Assembly (NCBI GenBank): GCA_002427105.1
Contig: DIPM01000008.1
Span: forward strand, 1-39,848
DNA from: Marinilabiliaceae bacterium UBA5488
Lineage (GTDB): Bacteria > Bacteroidota > Bacteroidia > Bacteroidales > Marinilabiliaceae
Length of the DNA: 39,848 nt
Direction of reading: 5' to 3'
Shown in pieces: positions 8,395 to 15,618 of the stretch. How positions within the stretch are numbered: position 1 is the first letter of the stretch; the number at the start of each line of letters is the position of its first letter. The position numbers and the translations under genes were made by a program. Below the pieces are notes generated by a model that worked only from the letters and a program-made list of their open reading frames with translations, ran no database searches and was not told the DNA's origin.

Positions 8395-10605
8395 CACCGT
8401 CTCGAAGAAGCTTCGTGCAATCACGTCAAGCTGCTGAGCACGGGTCAGGCGTACGAAGTTCACGGCATAGCCCGACACACGTATTGTAAGCTGCGGATAG
8501 TTTTCGGGATGCTCCATAGCATCTTGCAACATCTCGCGGTTGAGCACATTAACGTTGAGGTGATGAGCGTTTTTAGCGAAATATCCATCCATAATGGATA
8601 CAAGGTTTTCTGTACGTTGCTCCATATCCACGCCCAGAGTTTTAGGAACGATAGAGAAGGTGTTGGATATACCGTCTAAAGATTCCCTGTAATCGATTTT
8701 CGAAACTGAGCTAAGTGAAGCAATAGCGCCACTTTTGTCGCGCCCGTGCATTGGGTTTGCGCCCGGTGCAAAGGGAACCCCGAGAGCACGTCCGTCGGGT
8801 GTTGCCCCGGTCTTCTTACCATAGACCACATTCGATGTAATAGTAAGTATCGACAGTGTAGGCTCGGCGTTTTTGTAAGTCTTAAGCTTCTTCAGCACAC
8901 CGTTGAAGTAGGCCGGGATATTTTTCGCAAAAACATCGACGCGGTCATCATCATTTCCATAGCAAGGAAATTCGCCTTCAATTTTAAAGTCGGTAGAAAT
9001 TCCTTCTTCATTGCGGACCACGGTAACCCTGGCATGCTTAATTGCTGAGAGCGAGTCGGCCACGATGCTTAGTCCCGCTGCTCCATAAGCCAGGTTAATA
9101 TGAGGATTGGTATCCACCAGTGCCATTTGTATTTTCTCGTAGTAATACTTATCGTGCATATAGTGGATAATATTCATAGAGTCGTTATATACCCTTGCCA
9201 CCTCCTGCATAGCCAGTTTGAAATTGGCCAGCACTTCGTCAAAATCAAGCACATCAGATTTTAGAGGGGGGATATTTGAGATAATTTGCTTACCGCTCAT
9301 TTCGCATTTACCGCCATTGATTGCCAGAAGCAAAGTTTTGGCAAGGTTTGCACGTGCACCGAAGAACTGAATATGCTTTCCGATTTCCTGAAAAGACACG
9401 CAGCATGCAATGCCGTAATCGTCACTATTGCGGGTGCTCTGCATCAGATCATCATTCTCATATTGAATAGAGGATGTGTCAATAGATACCTGGGCGCAGA
9501 ATTTTTTGAATCCTTCCGGAAGGCTATTCGACCAAAGAATAGTCAAATTAGGCTCAGGCGAAGGTCCAAGGTTGTATAGGGTTTGCAAAAAGCGGAATGA
9601 AGTCTTTGTTACCTTATGACGGCCGTCGGCCAGTCTTCCGCCAATAGCCTCAGTAACCCAGGTAGGGTCTCCGGCAAATATTTCGTTATAGGCTTCCATA
9701 CGCAGATGGCGAACCATGCGCAACTTCATCACAAATTGGTCGATAAGCTCCTGGGCGTAAACCTCATCTATAAGTCCCAGCTTCAAATCATGCTCGATAT
9801 AGATATCAAGGAAAGAAGAAACGTTGCCAAGCGACATAGCCGCGCCGTCCTGTTCCTTAACAGCTGCCAGATAAGCCATATATACCCATTGAACAGCCTC
9901 ATGTGCTGTTTGTGCAGGACGCGACAGGTCCAGGCCGTATATATTACCCAGATCTTTAAGTTGTCCTAATGCCTTAATCTGCTCTGCTACTTCTTCACGA
10001 AGGCGGATACGCTCATCGCTCATAGGACCAATAAGTCCGAGCTGGTCAAGCTTTTTGGACTCAATCAAGCGGTCAATTCCATACAGGGCTACCCTTCTGT
10101 AGTCACCGATAATGCGACCCCGTGCGTAATTATCAGGCAGTCCGGTTAAAATTCCAAGAGAGCGGAATTTACGAATCTCAGGAGTATAAACATCAAAGAC
10201 CCCGTCATTATGGGTCTTGGCATAATTATTAAAAATATCTTTTATACGGTCAGACACCTCGACTCCTTGTTCTTTACAAGCCTTCTCCACAACAGAAATA
10301 CCCCCGTAAGGCTTAACAGCCCTTTTAAGAAACATATCGGTCTGTAATCCAACTATAAGCTCATCTTCCTTTTTGATATAACCGGCAGCGTGGGAGGTGA
10401 TACCCGATACTTTCTCGGTATCGATAGCTAATACGCCGTTATTCGCACGTTCCTTAGCAATTCCCTCAAGACAAATATGCCATAAGCGGGAAGTACGTTC
10501 ACTAGCCCCTCTCAGAAAGCTGCTATCGCCATCATAAGGACTAACATTTTTTACAACAAAATCACGAACATCGATTGCGCTCTGCCAATTTCCGGATTTA
10601 AACAT
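8392..10605 (-). CDS. pflB: Formate C-acetyltransferase (pyruvate formate-lyase)
   Basis: A 737-residue glycyl radical enzyme that cleaves pyruvate with CoA to acetyl-CoA and formate in anaerobic cytoplasm. The adjacent active-site cysteines are Cys401-Cys402 in YGIACCVS. The radical glycine is Gly712 in RVSGYAVNF near the C-terminus. Length is close to that of E. coli PflB (760). The cysteine pair separates it from choline, glycerol and propanediol lyases, which have a single cysteine in a different context. It is first in the pflB-pflA-focA operon. The leader upstream carries a long-range 9-bp inverted repeat (10652-10706). The ATG at 10605 gives the normal N-terminus. Confidence 0.97.
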   Translation of the reverse strand: MFKSGNWQSAIDVRDFVVKNVSPYDGDSSFLRGASERTSRLWHICLEGIAKERANNGVLAIDTEKVSGITSHAAGYIKKEDELIVGLQTDMFLKRAVKPYGGISVVEKACKEQGVEVSDRIKDIFNNYAKTHNDGVFDVYTPEIRKFRSLGILTGLPDNYARGRIIGDYRRVALYGIDRLIESKKLDQLGLIGPMSDERIRLREEVAEQIKALGQLKDLGNIYGLDLSRPAQTAHEAVQWVYMAYLAAVKEQDGAAMSLGNVSSFLDIYIEHDLKLGLIDEVYAQELIDQFVMKLRMVRHLRMEAYNEIFAGDPTWVTEAIGGRLADGRHKVTKTSFRFLQTLYNLGPSPEPNLTILWSNSLPEGFKKFCAQVSIDTSSIQYENDDLMQSTRNSDDYGIACCVSFQEIGKHIQFFGARANLAKTLLLAINGGKCEMSGKQIISNIPPLKSDVLDFDEVLANFKLAMQEVARVYNDSMNIIHYMHDKYYYEKIQMALVDTNPHINLAYGAAGLSIVADSLSAIKHARVTVVRNEEGISTDFKIEGEFPCYGNDDDRVDVFAKNIPAYFNGVLKKLKTYKNAEPTLSILTITSNVVYGKKTGATPDGRALGVPFAPGANPMHGRDKSGAIASLSSVSKIDYRESLDGISNTFSIVPKTLGVDMEQRTENLVSIMDGYFAKNAHHLNVNVLNREMLQDAMEHPENYPQLTIRVSGYAVNFVRLTRAQQLDVIARSFFETV

Positions 10606-10651
10606 AACTTTTAATTTTGTGGATTATTGTAAACTCAAGTGACCAAAACTC

Positions 10652-10706
10652 CTGGAGATTGACCAATCCCGACTTTTCAAATTATGCTCCTTTTTGTAAT
10701 CTCCAG
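10652..10706 (-). promoter_or_regulatory. Inverted repeat in the pflB leader
   Basis: CTGGAGATT (10652-10660) pairs perfectly with AATCTCCAG (10698-10706) across a 37-base spacer, 47 bases upstream of the pflB start. It could be a leader RNA structure or paired protein-binding half-sites. A role in oxygen control is only a guess. Confidence 0.35.
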
Positions 10707-10846
10707 ATTGCATTTGCAAAATAAAGAAACATTTCCTTATTAAGCAAATATTCAAGCTGTATTTCTGAATTTTTAACTATAGGGAGGGGGGGATTGAGGA
10801 TAGAAAGTGGAGGATGGAGGGTAGAAGTTATGAATGATGAGGGGTG

Positions 10847-10890
10847 AGCGGAGTCGAAACCACCGGTACAACGGAGTAGCTGCGTAATAT
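10847..10890 (+). repeat. 44-base dispersed repeat, copy 1
   Basis: This stretch matches the reverse complement of 13002-13045 at 41 of 44 positions. It contains AGCGGAGTCGAAACCACC followed by ACAACGGAG and TAATAT. Neither copy lies in a coding region. Confidence 0.85.
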
Positions 10891-10900
10891 GGGAAGGTGC

Positions 10901-10934
10901 AAAAAAAAATAGAGACGCATTTTATTGCGTCTCT
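10901..10934 (-). terminator. Intrinsic terminator after fabH
   Basis: A perfect 9-bp stem (AGAGACGCA 10911-10919, TGCGTCTCT 10926-10934) with a 6-base loop. In the minus direction it is followed by nine or more T residues (A-run 10901-10909 on the plus strand). It closes the yceD-rpmF-fabH unit 55 bases past the fabH stop and insulates pflB. Confidence 0.9.
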
Positions 10935-10988
10935 AAAATTCATTGAAGGTGATAAGCTTTATTTTATCGCTTTTTAGCTATTCTTCTT

Positions 10989-11978
10989 TTAGTAGGCCCA
11001 TTTCAATAAAATCGAGCCCCATGTAAATCCTGCCCCGAAAGCTGCCAGAATAATATTATCACCTTTCTTAAGTTGGTTCTCCCATTCCCACAGACATAGG
11101 GGAAGTGTGGCAGAGGTAGTATTGCCGTAGCGCTGGATGTTAATCATCACCCTGTTTTTGTCCAGTCCCATTCGTTCGGCCGTAGCCTCAATGATGCGCA
11201 TATTAGCCTGGTGAGGAACAAGCCAGGCAAGCTCATTAGCTGTGATATTGTGTTTCTCCATCATCTCAACAGCCACATCAGCCATCTTTGACACTGCGTG
11301 TTTAAACACATGACGTCCATCCTGGAAGATATAGTGCTGACGGGCATCTACCGTAGCATGGGAAGCAGGATTAATAGAACCTCCGGCTTCCATCTTCAGA
11401 TACTTACGTCCGAAGCCGTCACTTCTAAGTATGCTGTCAATTATGCCGTATTCTTCTTCGCCTGGTTCGAGCAAGACCGCACCGGCAGCATCACCAAACA
11501 AAACGCAGGTAGTGCGGTCAGTGTAGTCAACTATCGAGCTCATCTTATCGGAACCGACCACGAGCACTTTCTTTTTGTTGCCACATTCAACAAATTTAGA
11601 GGCAGTGTCGAGCGCGTAGAGAAAGCCGGAGCAACCGGCGTTCAGGTCAAAGCCGTGAGCATTTCTGATTCCCAGTTTGTCAGCAAGGATATTGGCTGTA
11701 GCCGGGAAGACATGGTCGGGCGTGGTCGTTGCAAAAACTATCAAATCAATTTCCTCAGGTGTGGTACCGGTTTTTTCGAAAATCTGTTCAACAGCTTTAA
11801 CGGCCATATCTGAGGGGCCCTTTCCCTCCTCTTTTAGTATGTGACGTTCCTTAATTCCAACACGGCTCATAATCCACTCGTCGGAGGTATCAACCATGCG
11901 GCTTAATTCGTGATTGTCAAGAATATAGTCGGGAGCATATCCTCCCACAGCAGTAATTACAGCTCTTAACTTCTTCAT
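10989..11978 (-). CDS. fabH: Beta-ketoacyl-ACP synthase III
   Basis: A 329-residue thiolase-fold enzyme that condenses acetyl-CoA with malonyl-ACP to start fatty acid synthesis. The catalytic triad is visible as Cys116 (NAGCSGFLYAL), His256 (VPHQANMRI) and Asn286 (RYGNTTSA). The frame extends to a TTG at 11996, but the ATG at 11978 gives the standard FabH N-terminus (MKKLRAVITAVGGYAPD) and is preferred. It is third in the yceD-rpmF-fabH cluster. plsX, often between rpmF and fabH in other phyla, is absent. The 127-base leader between rpmF and fabH contains a hairpin near the start. Confidence 0.96.
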   Translation of the reverse strand: MKKLRAVITAVGGYAPDYILDNHELSRMVDTSDEWIMSRVGIKERHILKEEGKGPSDMAVKAVEQIFEKTGTTPEEIDLIVFATTTPDHVFPATANILADKLGIRNAHGFDLNAGCSGFLYALDTASKFVECGNKKKVLVVGSDKMSSIVDYTDRTTCVLFGDAAGAVLLEPGEEEYGIIDSILRSDGFGRKYLKMEAGGSINPASHATVDARQHYIFQDGRHVFKHAVSKMADVAVEMMEKHNITANELAWLVPHQANMRIIEATAERMGLDKNRVMINIQRYGNTTSATLPLCLWEWENQLKKGDNIILAAFGAGFTWGSILLKWAY

Positions 11979-11993
11979 AGATAAACGATTTAG

Positions 11994-12030
11994 CAAGAAA
12001 GGGGCTACCTGTAAGGAAACCCCTTGCTTG
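11994..12030 (-). promoter_or_regulatory. Hairpin in the rpmF-fabH gap
   Basis: Arms CAAGAAAGGGG (11994-12004) and CCCCTTGCTTG (12020-12030) pair over 11 positions with one mismatch and a 15-base loop. The structure ends 15 bases upstream of the fabH ATG. No T-tract follows, so it is more likely a processing or translation-control element than a terminator. Confidence 0.45.
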
Positions 12031-12105
12031 CTTAGTTAGTCTTTATAAGAAAACGCGCAACAATGCGATACTTTCTTAATGACACAAGTTACTTTCGCAA
12101 AATGC

Positions 12106-12291
12106 TTATGCAGTAATCTCTTTTTCTACAGCCAACTTACCTCTGTAATAACCACATTCACCGCATACGGTATGTAGTTTGACCGCCGAGCCACAATTTG
12201 AGCAAACACCCAATGCTACAGGTGTTGCTGTATAATGAGTTCTTCTCTTGTCTCTTCTGGTCTTCGATGTTTTTCGTTTCGGATGTGCCAT
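12106..12291 (-). CDS. rpmF: 50S ribosomal protein L32
   Basis: A 61-residue basic protein beginning MAHPKRKTSKTRRDKRRTHY, the classical L32 N-terminus. It carries a zinc-ribbon made of CSNC (31-34) and CGEC (44-47), so this is the zinc-binding form of L32. It is part of the large ribosomal subunit. It starts 15 bases after the yceD stop, in the widespread yceD-rpmF pairing. Confidence 0.97.
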   Translation of the reverse strand: MAHPKRKTSKTRRDKRRTHYTATPVALGVCSNCGSAVKLHTVCGECGYYRGKLAVEKEITA

Positions 12292-12306
12292 TTTTCCAGC
12301 TCTTTA

Positions 12307-12852
12307 CTAATTATTACCAATAATACTTTTCAACTTATCCCATCTGGGATCTATCCCGTCGCCTTCTTCGCCTTGCGGCTCTTTCTCAACTAAATACTGC
12401 GACAACTTTTTCACCATTTCGGGATTACATTCACTACTGCCATCTTCATTAACTTTATGAATATGGCGTATAGGAAGTGAAGTTACTATAATATCATAGA
12501 TAAATTTAGCAACATTCAACTCGTATTCCTCTCGTGGCAGGACTATAATATCTTCGGTGGGTTCGTCGTACTCATCTCCAAATTTAACATACAATCTGGA
12601 TTCAATATCAATCGCCAGGCTAAGATCATCGAGACAATTATCACAAAGCGTTAGCAAAGTGCCATTCATCTCAAAATCAAAAATCAAAACCTGCTGACTT
12701 TTGTTAAGATTAAGAACAACGTCAATCTCACCATCTTCATAGAGAGCATCTTCAAAAAGTCCGAAGAACTCGTTATCTACGTGAAAGTCAAAAGAATGAT
12801 TTCCATCCTTAAGCCCCTTGAACACAACACTATAATCCTTTAAACTTTTCAC
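12307..12852 (-). CDS. yceD: YceD/DUF177 family protein
   Basis: A 181-residue acidic protein with the DUF177 pattern: an N-terminal beta domain, then a two-cysteine motif LCDNCL (about residue 70) and an acidic C-terminal part ending DPRWDKLKSI. YceD relatives are encoded upstream of rpmF across bacteria and have been linked to 23S rRNA accumulation; the exact biochemical role is uncertain. It heads the yceD-rpmF-fabH unit. A TAACTTTG promoter-like element lies just upstream at 12875-12882. Confidence 0.88.
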   Translation of the reverse strand: MKSLKDYSVVFKGLKDGNHSFDFHVDNEFFGLFEDALYEDGEIDVVLNLNKSQQVLIFDFEMNGTLLTLCDNCLDDLSLAIDIESRLYVKFGDEYDEPTEDIIVLPREEYELNVAKFIYDIIVTSLPIRHIHKVNEDGSSECNPEMVKKLSQYLVEKEPQGEEGDGIDPRWDKLKSIIGNN

Positions 12853-12874
12853 AATACCCCCTGTAAAAACGCTG

Positions 12875-12882
12875 CAAAGTTA
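12875..12882 (-). promoter_or_regulatory. TAnnTTTG promoter element for yceD
   Basis: On the minus strand TAACTTTG matches the Bacteroidota -7 consensus TAnnTTTG, 23 bases upstream of the yceD ATG. A TTG lies 23 bases further upstream, a little beyond the usual spacing. The implied 5' leader is short. Confidence 0.45.
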
Positions 12883-13001
12883 TAAAAATAAAAGATGTAG
12901 AGAAACAATTCATCTTTTTTTTCTTATTAATCTCTCGCCAAGTGCTAGAGCCTGCGCCACCAAAGTATGAGGCCAAGCGGCAAACAAGCTATCTTTCCTG
13001 G

Positions 13002-13045
13002 ATATTAAGCAGCTCCTCCGTTGTTCCGGTGGTTTCGACTCCGCT
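13002..13045 (-). repeat. 44-base dispersed repeat, copy 2
   Basis: Read on the minus strand, it matches 10847-10890 at 41 of 44 positions. Its AGCGGAGTCG end touches the TTTAGC array: on the minus strand the junction reads GGTTTAGCGGAGTCGAAACC. Confidence 0.85.
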
Positions 13046-13062
13046 AAACCACCATCGACTCC

Positions 13063-13160
13063 GCTAAACGCTAAAAGCTAAAAGCTAAACGCTAAAAGCT
13101 AAAAGCTAAAAGCTAAAAGCTAAAAGCTAAAAGCTAAACGCTAAAAGCTAAAAGCTAAAC
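13063..13160. repeat. 14-unit heptamer tandem array GCTAAA(A/C)
   Basis: Fourteen exact 7-base units without interruption, each GCTAAAA or GCTAAAC. The last base varies in the order C,A,A,C,A,A,A,A,A,A,C,A,A,C, which is mirror-symmetric. In the sense of the upstream histidine kinase the unit is TTTTAGC or GTTTAGC. It starts 9 bases after that gene's stop codon. Confidence 0.97.
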
Positions 13161-13169
13161 CCGCATCCC

Positions 13170-14324
13170 TCAGACCGGAAGAGTAATTCTGAAGGTACTT
13201 CCCTTGCCGGGAGCAGAGCTTAGCACCGTAAGCTCTCCTTTATGATATTGCTCAATAATGCGCTTACTAAGCGAGAGTCCCAGTCCCCAGCCACGTGTTT
13301 TGGTACTGAATCCGGGTTTAAAGACCGTGTTTTGCACGGCTCTGGTCATTCCTTTTCCCGAATCAGAAATATCCACGACCACAGATTTTCTCTGCTTAAA
13401 CACTTTAATCCTGATATCACCTTCTCCTTCCATAGCATCAATTGCGTTTTTGCAGATATTCTCGATAACCCACTCAAACAGCGGCCGGCTAAGTGGGACA
13501 TAAGGTTTCAGGGGCTCTGCGACTTCCAAATTAAATTTTACCAGGGCTGAACTCCTGCGTTTGAGGTATTCTACCATCCCTTCAATCACTTCAACTATAT
13601 CTTGAGAATGAAGCTCCGGTTTAGACCCGATTTTTGAGAAGCGCGAGGTAACAGTCTGCAAGCGTTCAATATCATAACGCATCTCATTGACCAGGTTATC
13701 ATCGACCTCTTTCATTTTCAACACGTCCATCCATCCCAGTAGAGAGGTTGTTGGAGTGCCCAGCTGGTGGGCCGTCTCGCGTGCCATTCCCACCCATACC
13801 TGATCCTGTTCCCATTTCCTTGTTGCACTGAATGCTATATAGGCAATAATCATAAAAACAAAGACCACCGCCAGTTGAACTATTGGAAACCAGCGCAATC
13901 TGGTAAGCAAAGTAGAGTCATGATAGTAGAGATACTGAAACTCGCCATCGCCCAGGTTGACTTCCAGAGGCTTACCAAAACGCATCATTTTCTCCAATGC
14001 TTTATTAAGGAATTCCTCCTGTCCGTTTTTCGGTATCTTAAGATTTCTATGTGAGATAATATTAGCGCTGTCGTCGGTTAGGATAACGGGCACGGTGTTG
14101 TTGTTGCGAATAATTTCCAGAATCAGGGCAACCATAGGTTCACCGGGCGAACTTTCGATTACAAGCTGACGATTGGCTTCGGCCCACAACTCAACCTTAT
14201 TTTGTTCTTCCAACTTAAGCTCACTCACCAAACGATTGGTATAGTAGAGCGAAAGGATACTGATAAGCAGGGCAACGCCCATTAGTAGAATCTTCCAGCG
14301 CCGCTTTTTACTGTATATCTGCAT
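13170..14324 (-). CDS. Membrane sensor histidine kinase
   Basis: A 384-residue kinase with two predicted membrane helices (about 11-29 and 146-166) bracketing an extracytoplasmic sensor of about 115 residues. No HAMP domain is visible. The phosphoacceptor is His186 in the variant H-box MARETAHQLGTPTTSLLGW; the usual HE-x-RTP is replaced by HQLGTP. The ATPase domain shows the N-box (Asn293), DSGKGM (321-326), GFSTK (338-342) and GWGLGL (345-350), so it should be active. No response regulator is encoded nearby. It begins 20 bases after rsgA stops and is probably cotranscribed with it. The ligand is unknown. Confidence 0.9.
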   Translation of the reverse strand: MQIYSKKRRWKILLMGVALLISILSLYYTNRLVSELKLEEQNKVELWAEANRQLVIESSPGEPMVALILEIIRNNNTVPVILTDDSANIISHRNLKIPKNGQEEFLNKALEKMMRFGKPLEVNLGDGEFQYLYYHDSTLLTRLRWFPIVQLAVVFVFMIIAYIAFSATRKWEQDQVWVGMARETAHQLGTPTTSLLGWMDVLKMKEVDDNLVNEMRYDIERLQTVTSRFSKIGSKPELHSQDIVEVIEGMVEYLKRRSSALVKFNLEVAEPLKPYVPLSRPLFEWVIENICKNAIDAMEGEGDIRIKVFKQRKSVVVDISDSGKGMTRAVQNTVFKPGFSTKTRGWGLGLSLSKRIIEQYHKGELTVLSSAPGKGSTFRITLPV

Positions 14325-14344
14325 TTATTAAAGACTTACCGCGA

Positions 14345-15271
14345 TTAACGGTATTTATCATCATTATTGTTATAAATATTAAGGTAACTGTCGTAGCGCG
14401 ACCGGGCAATCCCGCCCTCAGCCACAGCAGCTTTAACAGCGCAGTCGGGCTCATGGATATGCGTGCAATTATGAAACTGGCAACCCGGCGATGCTGCAAA
14501 TATCTCACGGAAGAAGTGGTAAAGTTCCTCCTTACCCGTGTCGTGAAGTCCAAAACCCCTTATGCCCGGTGTGTCAATAACATAGCCGCCAAAGGGAAAA
14601 GGATACATTTCGGCAAAAGTGGTAGTATGAGTACCTGTATTATGGGCTGTAGAAATCTCTCTGGTTCTTAATCTCAATCCTGGTTCAAGGCGGTTAATCA
14701 GGGTGCTTTTGCCAACCCCTGAATGGCCCGCTATCAGGGTTGTTTTATTCATAAAAAGCTTTTTGATTTCCTCAAAATCATCCTGCTTTTTTGCCGACAA
14801 GGCAAGCGTGGGATAGCCAATCTTTTCATAAACGTCCATAAGCTCCTCCATCCGGCGTATATGTCGGGCGTCGTACCTGTCAATCTTATTAAACAGCAAA
14901 ATAACCGGAATATTGTATGCCTCGGCCGAAGTCAGGAATCTGTCAATAAAAACAGTAGTCGTAACCGGGTAGTTTACAGTAACCAAAAGAATTGCCTGGT
15001 CAATATTTGCAGCAAGGATATGGCTCTGTTTTGACAGATTGGTGGCTTTACGGACAATATAATTCCGGCGGGGAAGTATCTCGGCTATGACCCCCTCCTG
15101 AGAAGCAGAGTCGAACTCAAAGGCTACCTTATCGCCGACAGCCACCGGGCTGGTGCTTTTCGTTTCATCAAGCCGCAAGCGCCCTTTAAGGCGGCAAGGG
15201 ACAATAAGGCCGTCATCCGCTTTTACCATACACAGGCTGCCGCTTGCTTTAATAACAACTCCCTCTTTCAT
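14345..15271 (-). CDS. rsgA: Small ribosomal subunit biogenesis GTPase
   Basis: A 308-residue circularly permuted GTPase that acts late in 30S subunit maturation. An N-terminal OB-fold (about 1-75) is followed by G4 NKID (128-131), G1 GHSGVGKS (182-189) and G3 DTPG (233-236), the permuted order typical of RsgA. The C-terminal zinc knuckle is C264-x4-C269-x-H271-x5-C277. The start at 15271 gives the normal MKEGVVIKASG N-terminus. It is divergent from the second histidine kinase and is followed at once by the membrane kinase gene. Confidence 0.96.
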   Translation of the reverse strand: MKEGVVIKASGSLCMVKADDGLIVPCRLKGRLRLDETKSTSPVAVGDKVAFEFDSASQEGVIAEILPRRNYIVRKATNLSKQSHILAANIDQAILLVTVNYPVTTTVFIDRFLTSAEAYNIPVILLFNKIDRYDARHIRRMEELMDVYEKIGYPTLALSAKKQDDFEEIKKLFMNKTTLIAGHSGVGKSTLINRLEPGLRLRTREISTAHNTGTHTTTFAEMYPFPFGGYVIDTPGIRGFGLHDTGKEELYHFFREIFAASPGCQFHNCTHIHEPDCAVKAAVAEGGIARSRYDSYLNIYNNNDDKYR

Positions 15272-15618
15272 CTCAGATACAATTAATTTAAAATCACCGG
15301 AGCACAGTGATCAACAATAAAAGATTGTTGCAATTTACATATTTATCTGCGATGAAAGGCAAAACAGAAAAAGTAAAAACAAGAGAAACTGCATAGGTGA
15401 AAAGTACAACATACTGTTCATTGCCAACATAGTAAAGAAAGATCTTAGTACACAAAAAACTACCAATGGTCAAAATCTAAGTTGTTGTTTTTCGCTTTAT
15501 TATATATTTGTAATCGAATTCGAGCAATAAACATCGGGACAAAAGGATAAAAGAATAGTTTTGTACCAATAATTGTTACTTTCTATGAAATCGAGCCGGT
15601 ATAAATATATGAGAAAAC
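15272..15618. other. Divergent promoter region rsgA / histidine kinase
   Basis: 347 bases with no gene. It contains two plus-strand TAnnTTTG matches (15503-15510 and 15556-15563) and a 7-bp palindrome, CAACAAT-N5-ATTGTTG, at 15312-15330 on the rsgA side. I found no clear rsgA -7 element. Confidence 0.6.
15482..15510 (+). promoter_or_regulatory. Promoter candidate for the GAF/PAS kinase
   Basis: TTG at 15482-15484 and TATATTTG at 15503-15510 are separated by 18 bases, close to the Bacteroidota -33/-7 arrangement. The implied leader is about 100 bases. A second -7-like TAGTTTTG at 15556-15563 lacks an obvious -33 partner but is nearer the start. Confidence 0.4.

Larger units (their letters stand above)
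10606..10988. other. fabH-pflB intergenic region
   Basis: 383 bases with no gene. From the fabH side it holds the fabH terminator (10901-10934), one copy of the 44-base dispersed repeat (10847-10890), a purine-rich stretch of GGATGGAGGG-like words (10783-10846), and the probable pflB promoter/leader with inverted repeats (10652-10706). A short palindrome, GATTG-AC-CAATC, lies at 10657-10668. I found no exact TAnnTTTG element for pflB. Confidence 0.7.
12853..13169. other. Histidine kinase-yceD intergenic region
   Basis: 317 bases with no gene. It contains the yceD promoter candidate, the second copy of the 44-base dispersed repeat (13002-13045), a near-copy of its last 15 bases (13054-13069), and the heptamer array (13063-13160). 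The array begins about 9 bases beyond the kinase stop codon. Confidence 0.75.

Noticed and set aside
11979..11996. Upstream TTG start for fabH (and likewise for mutA at 27982 and the PqqD-like gene at 6353)
   Set aside because: In each case an internal ATG gives the family-typical N-terminus, and the extra residues look unconserved.
13063..13160. CRISPR-like periodic array
   Set aside because: Units are 7 bases with no spacers and no cas genes nearby; it is a simple tandem repeat.
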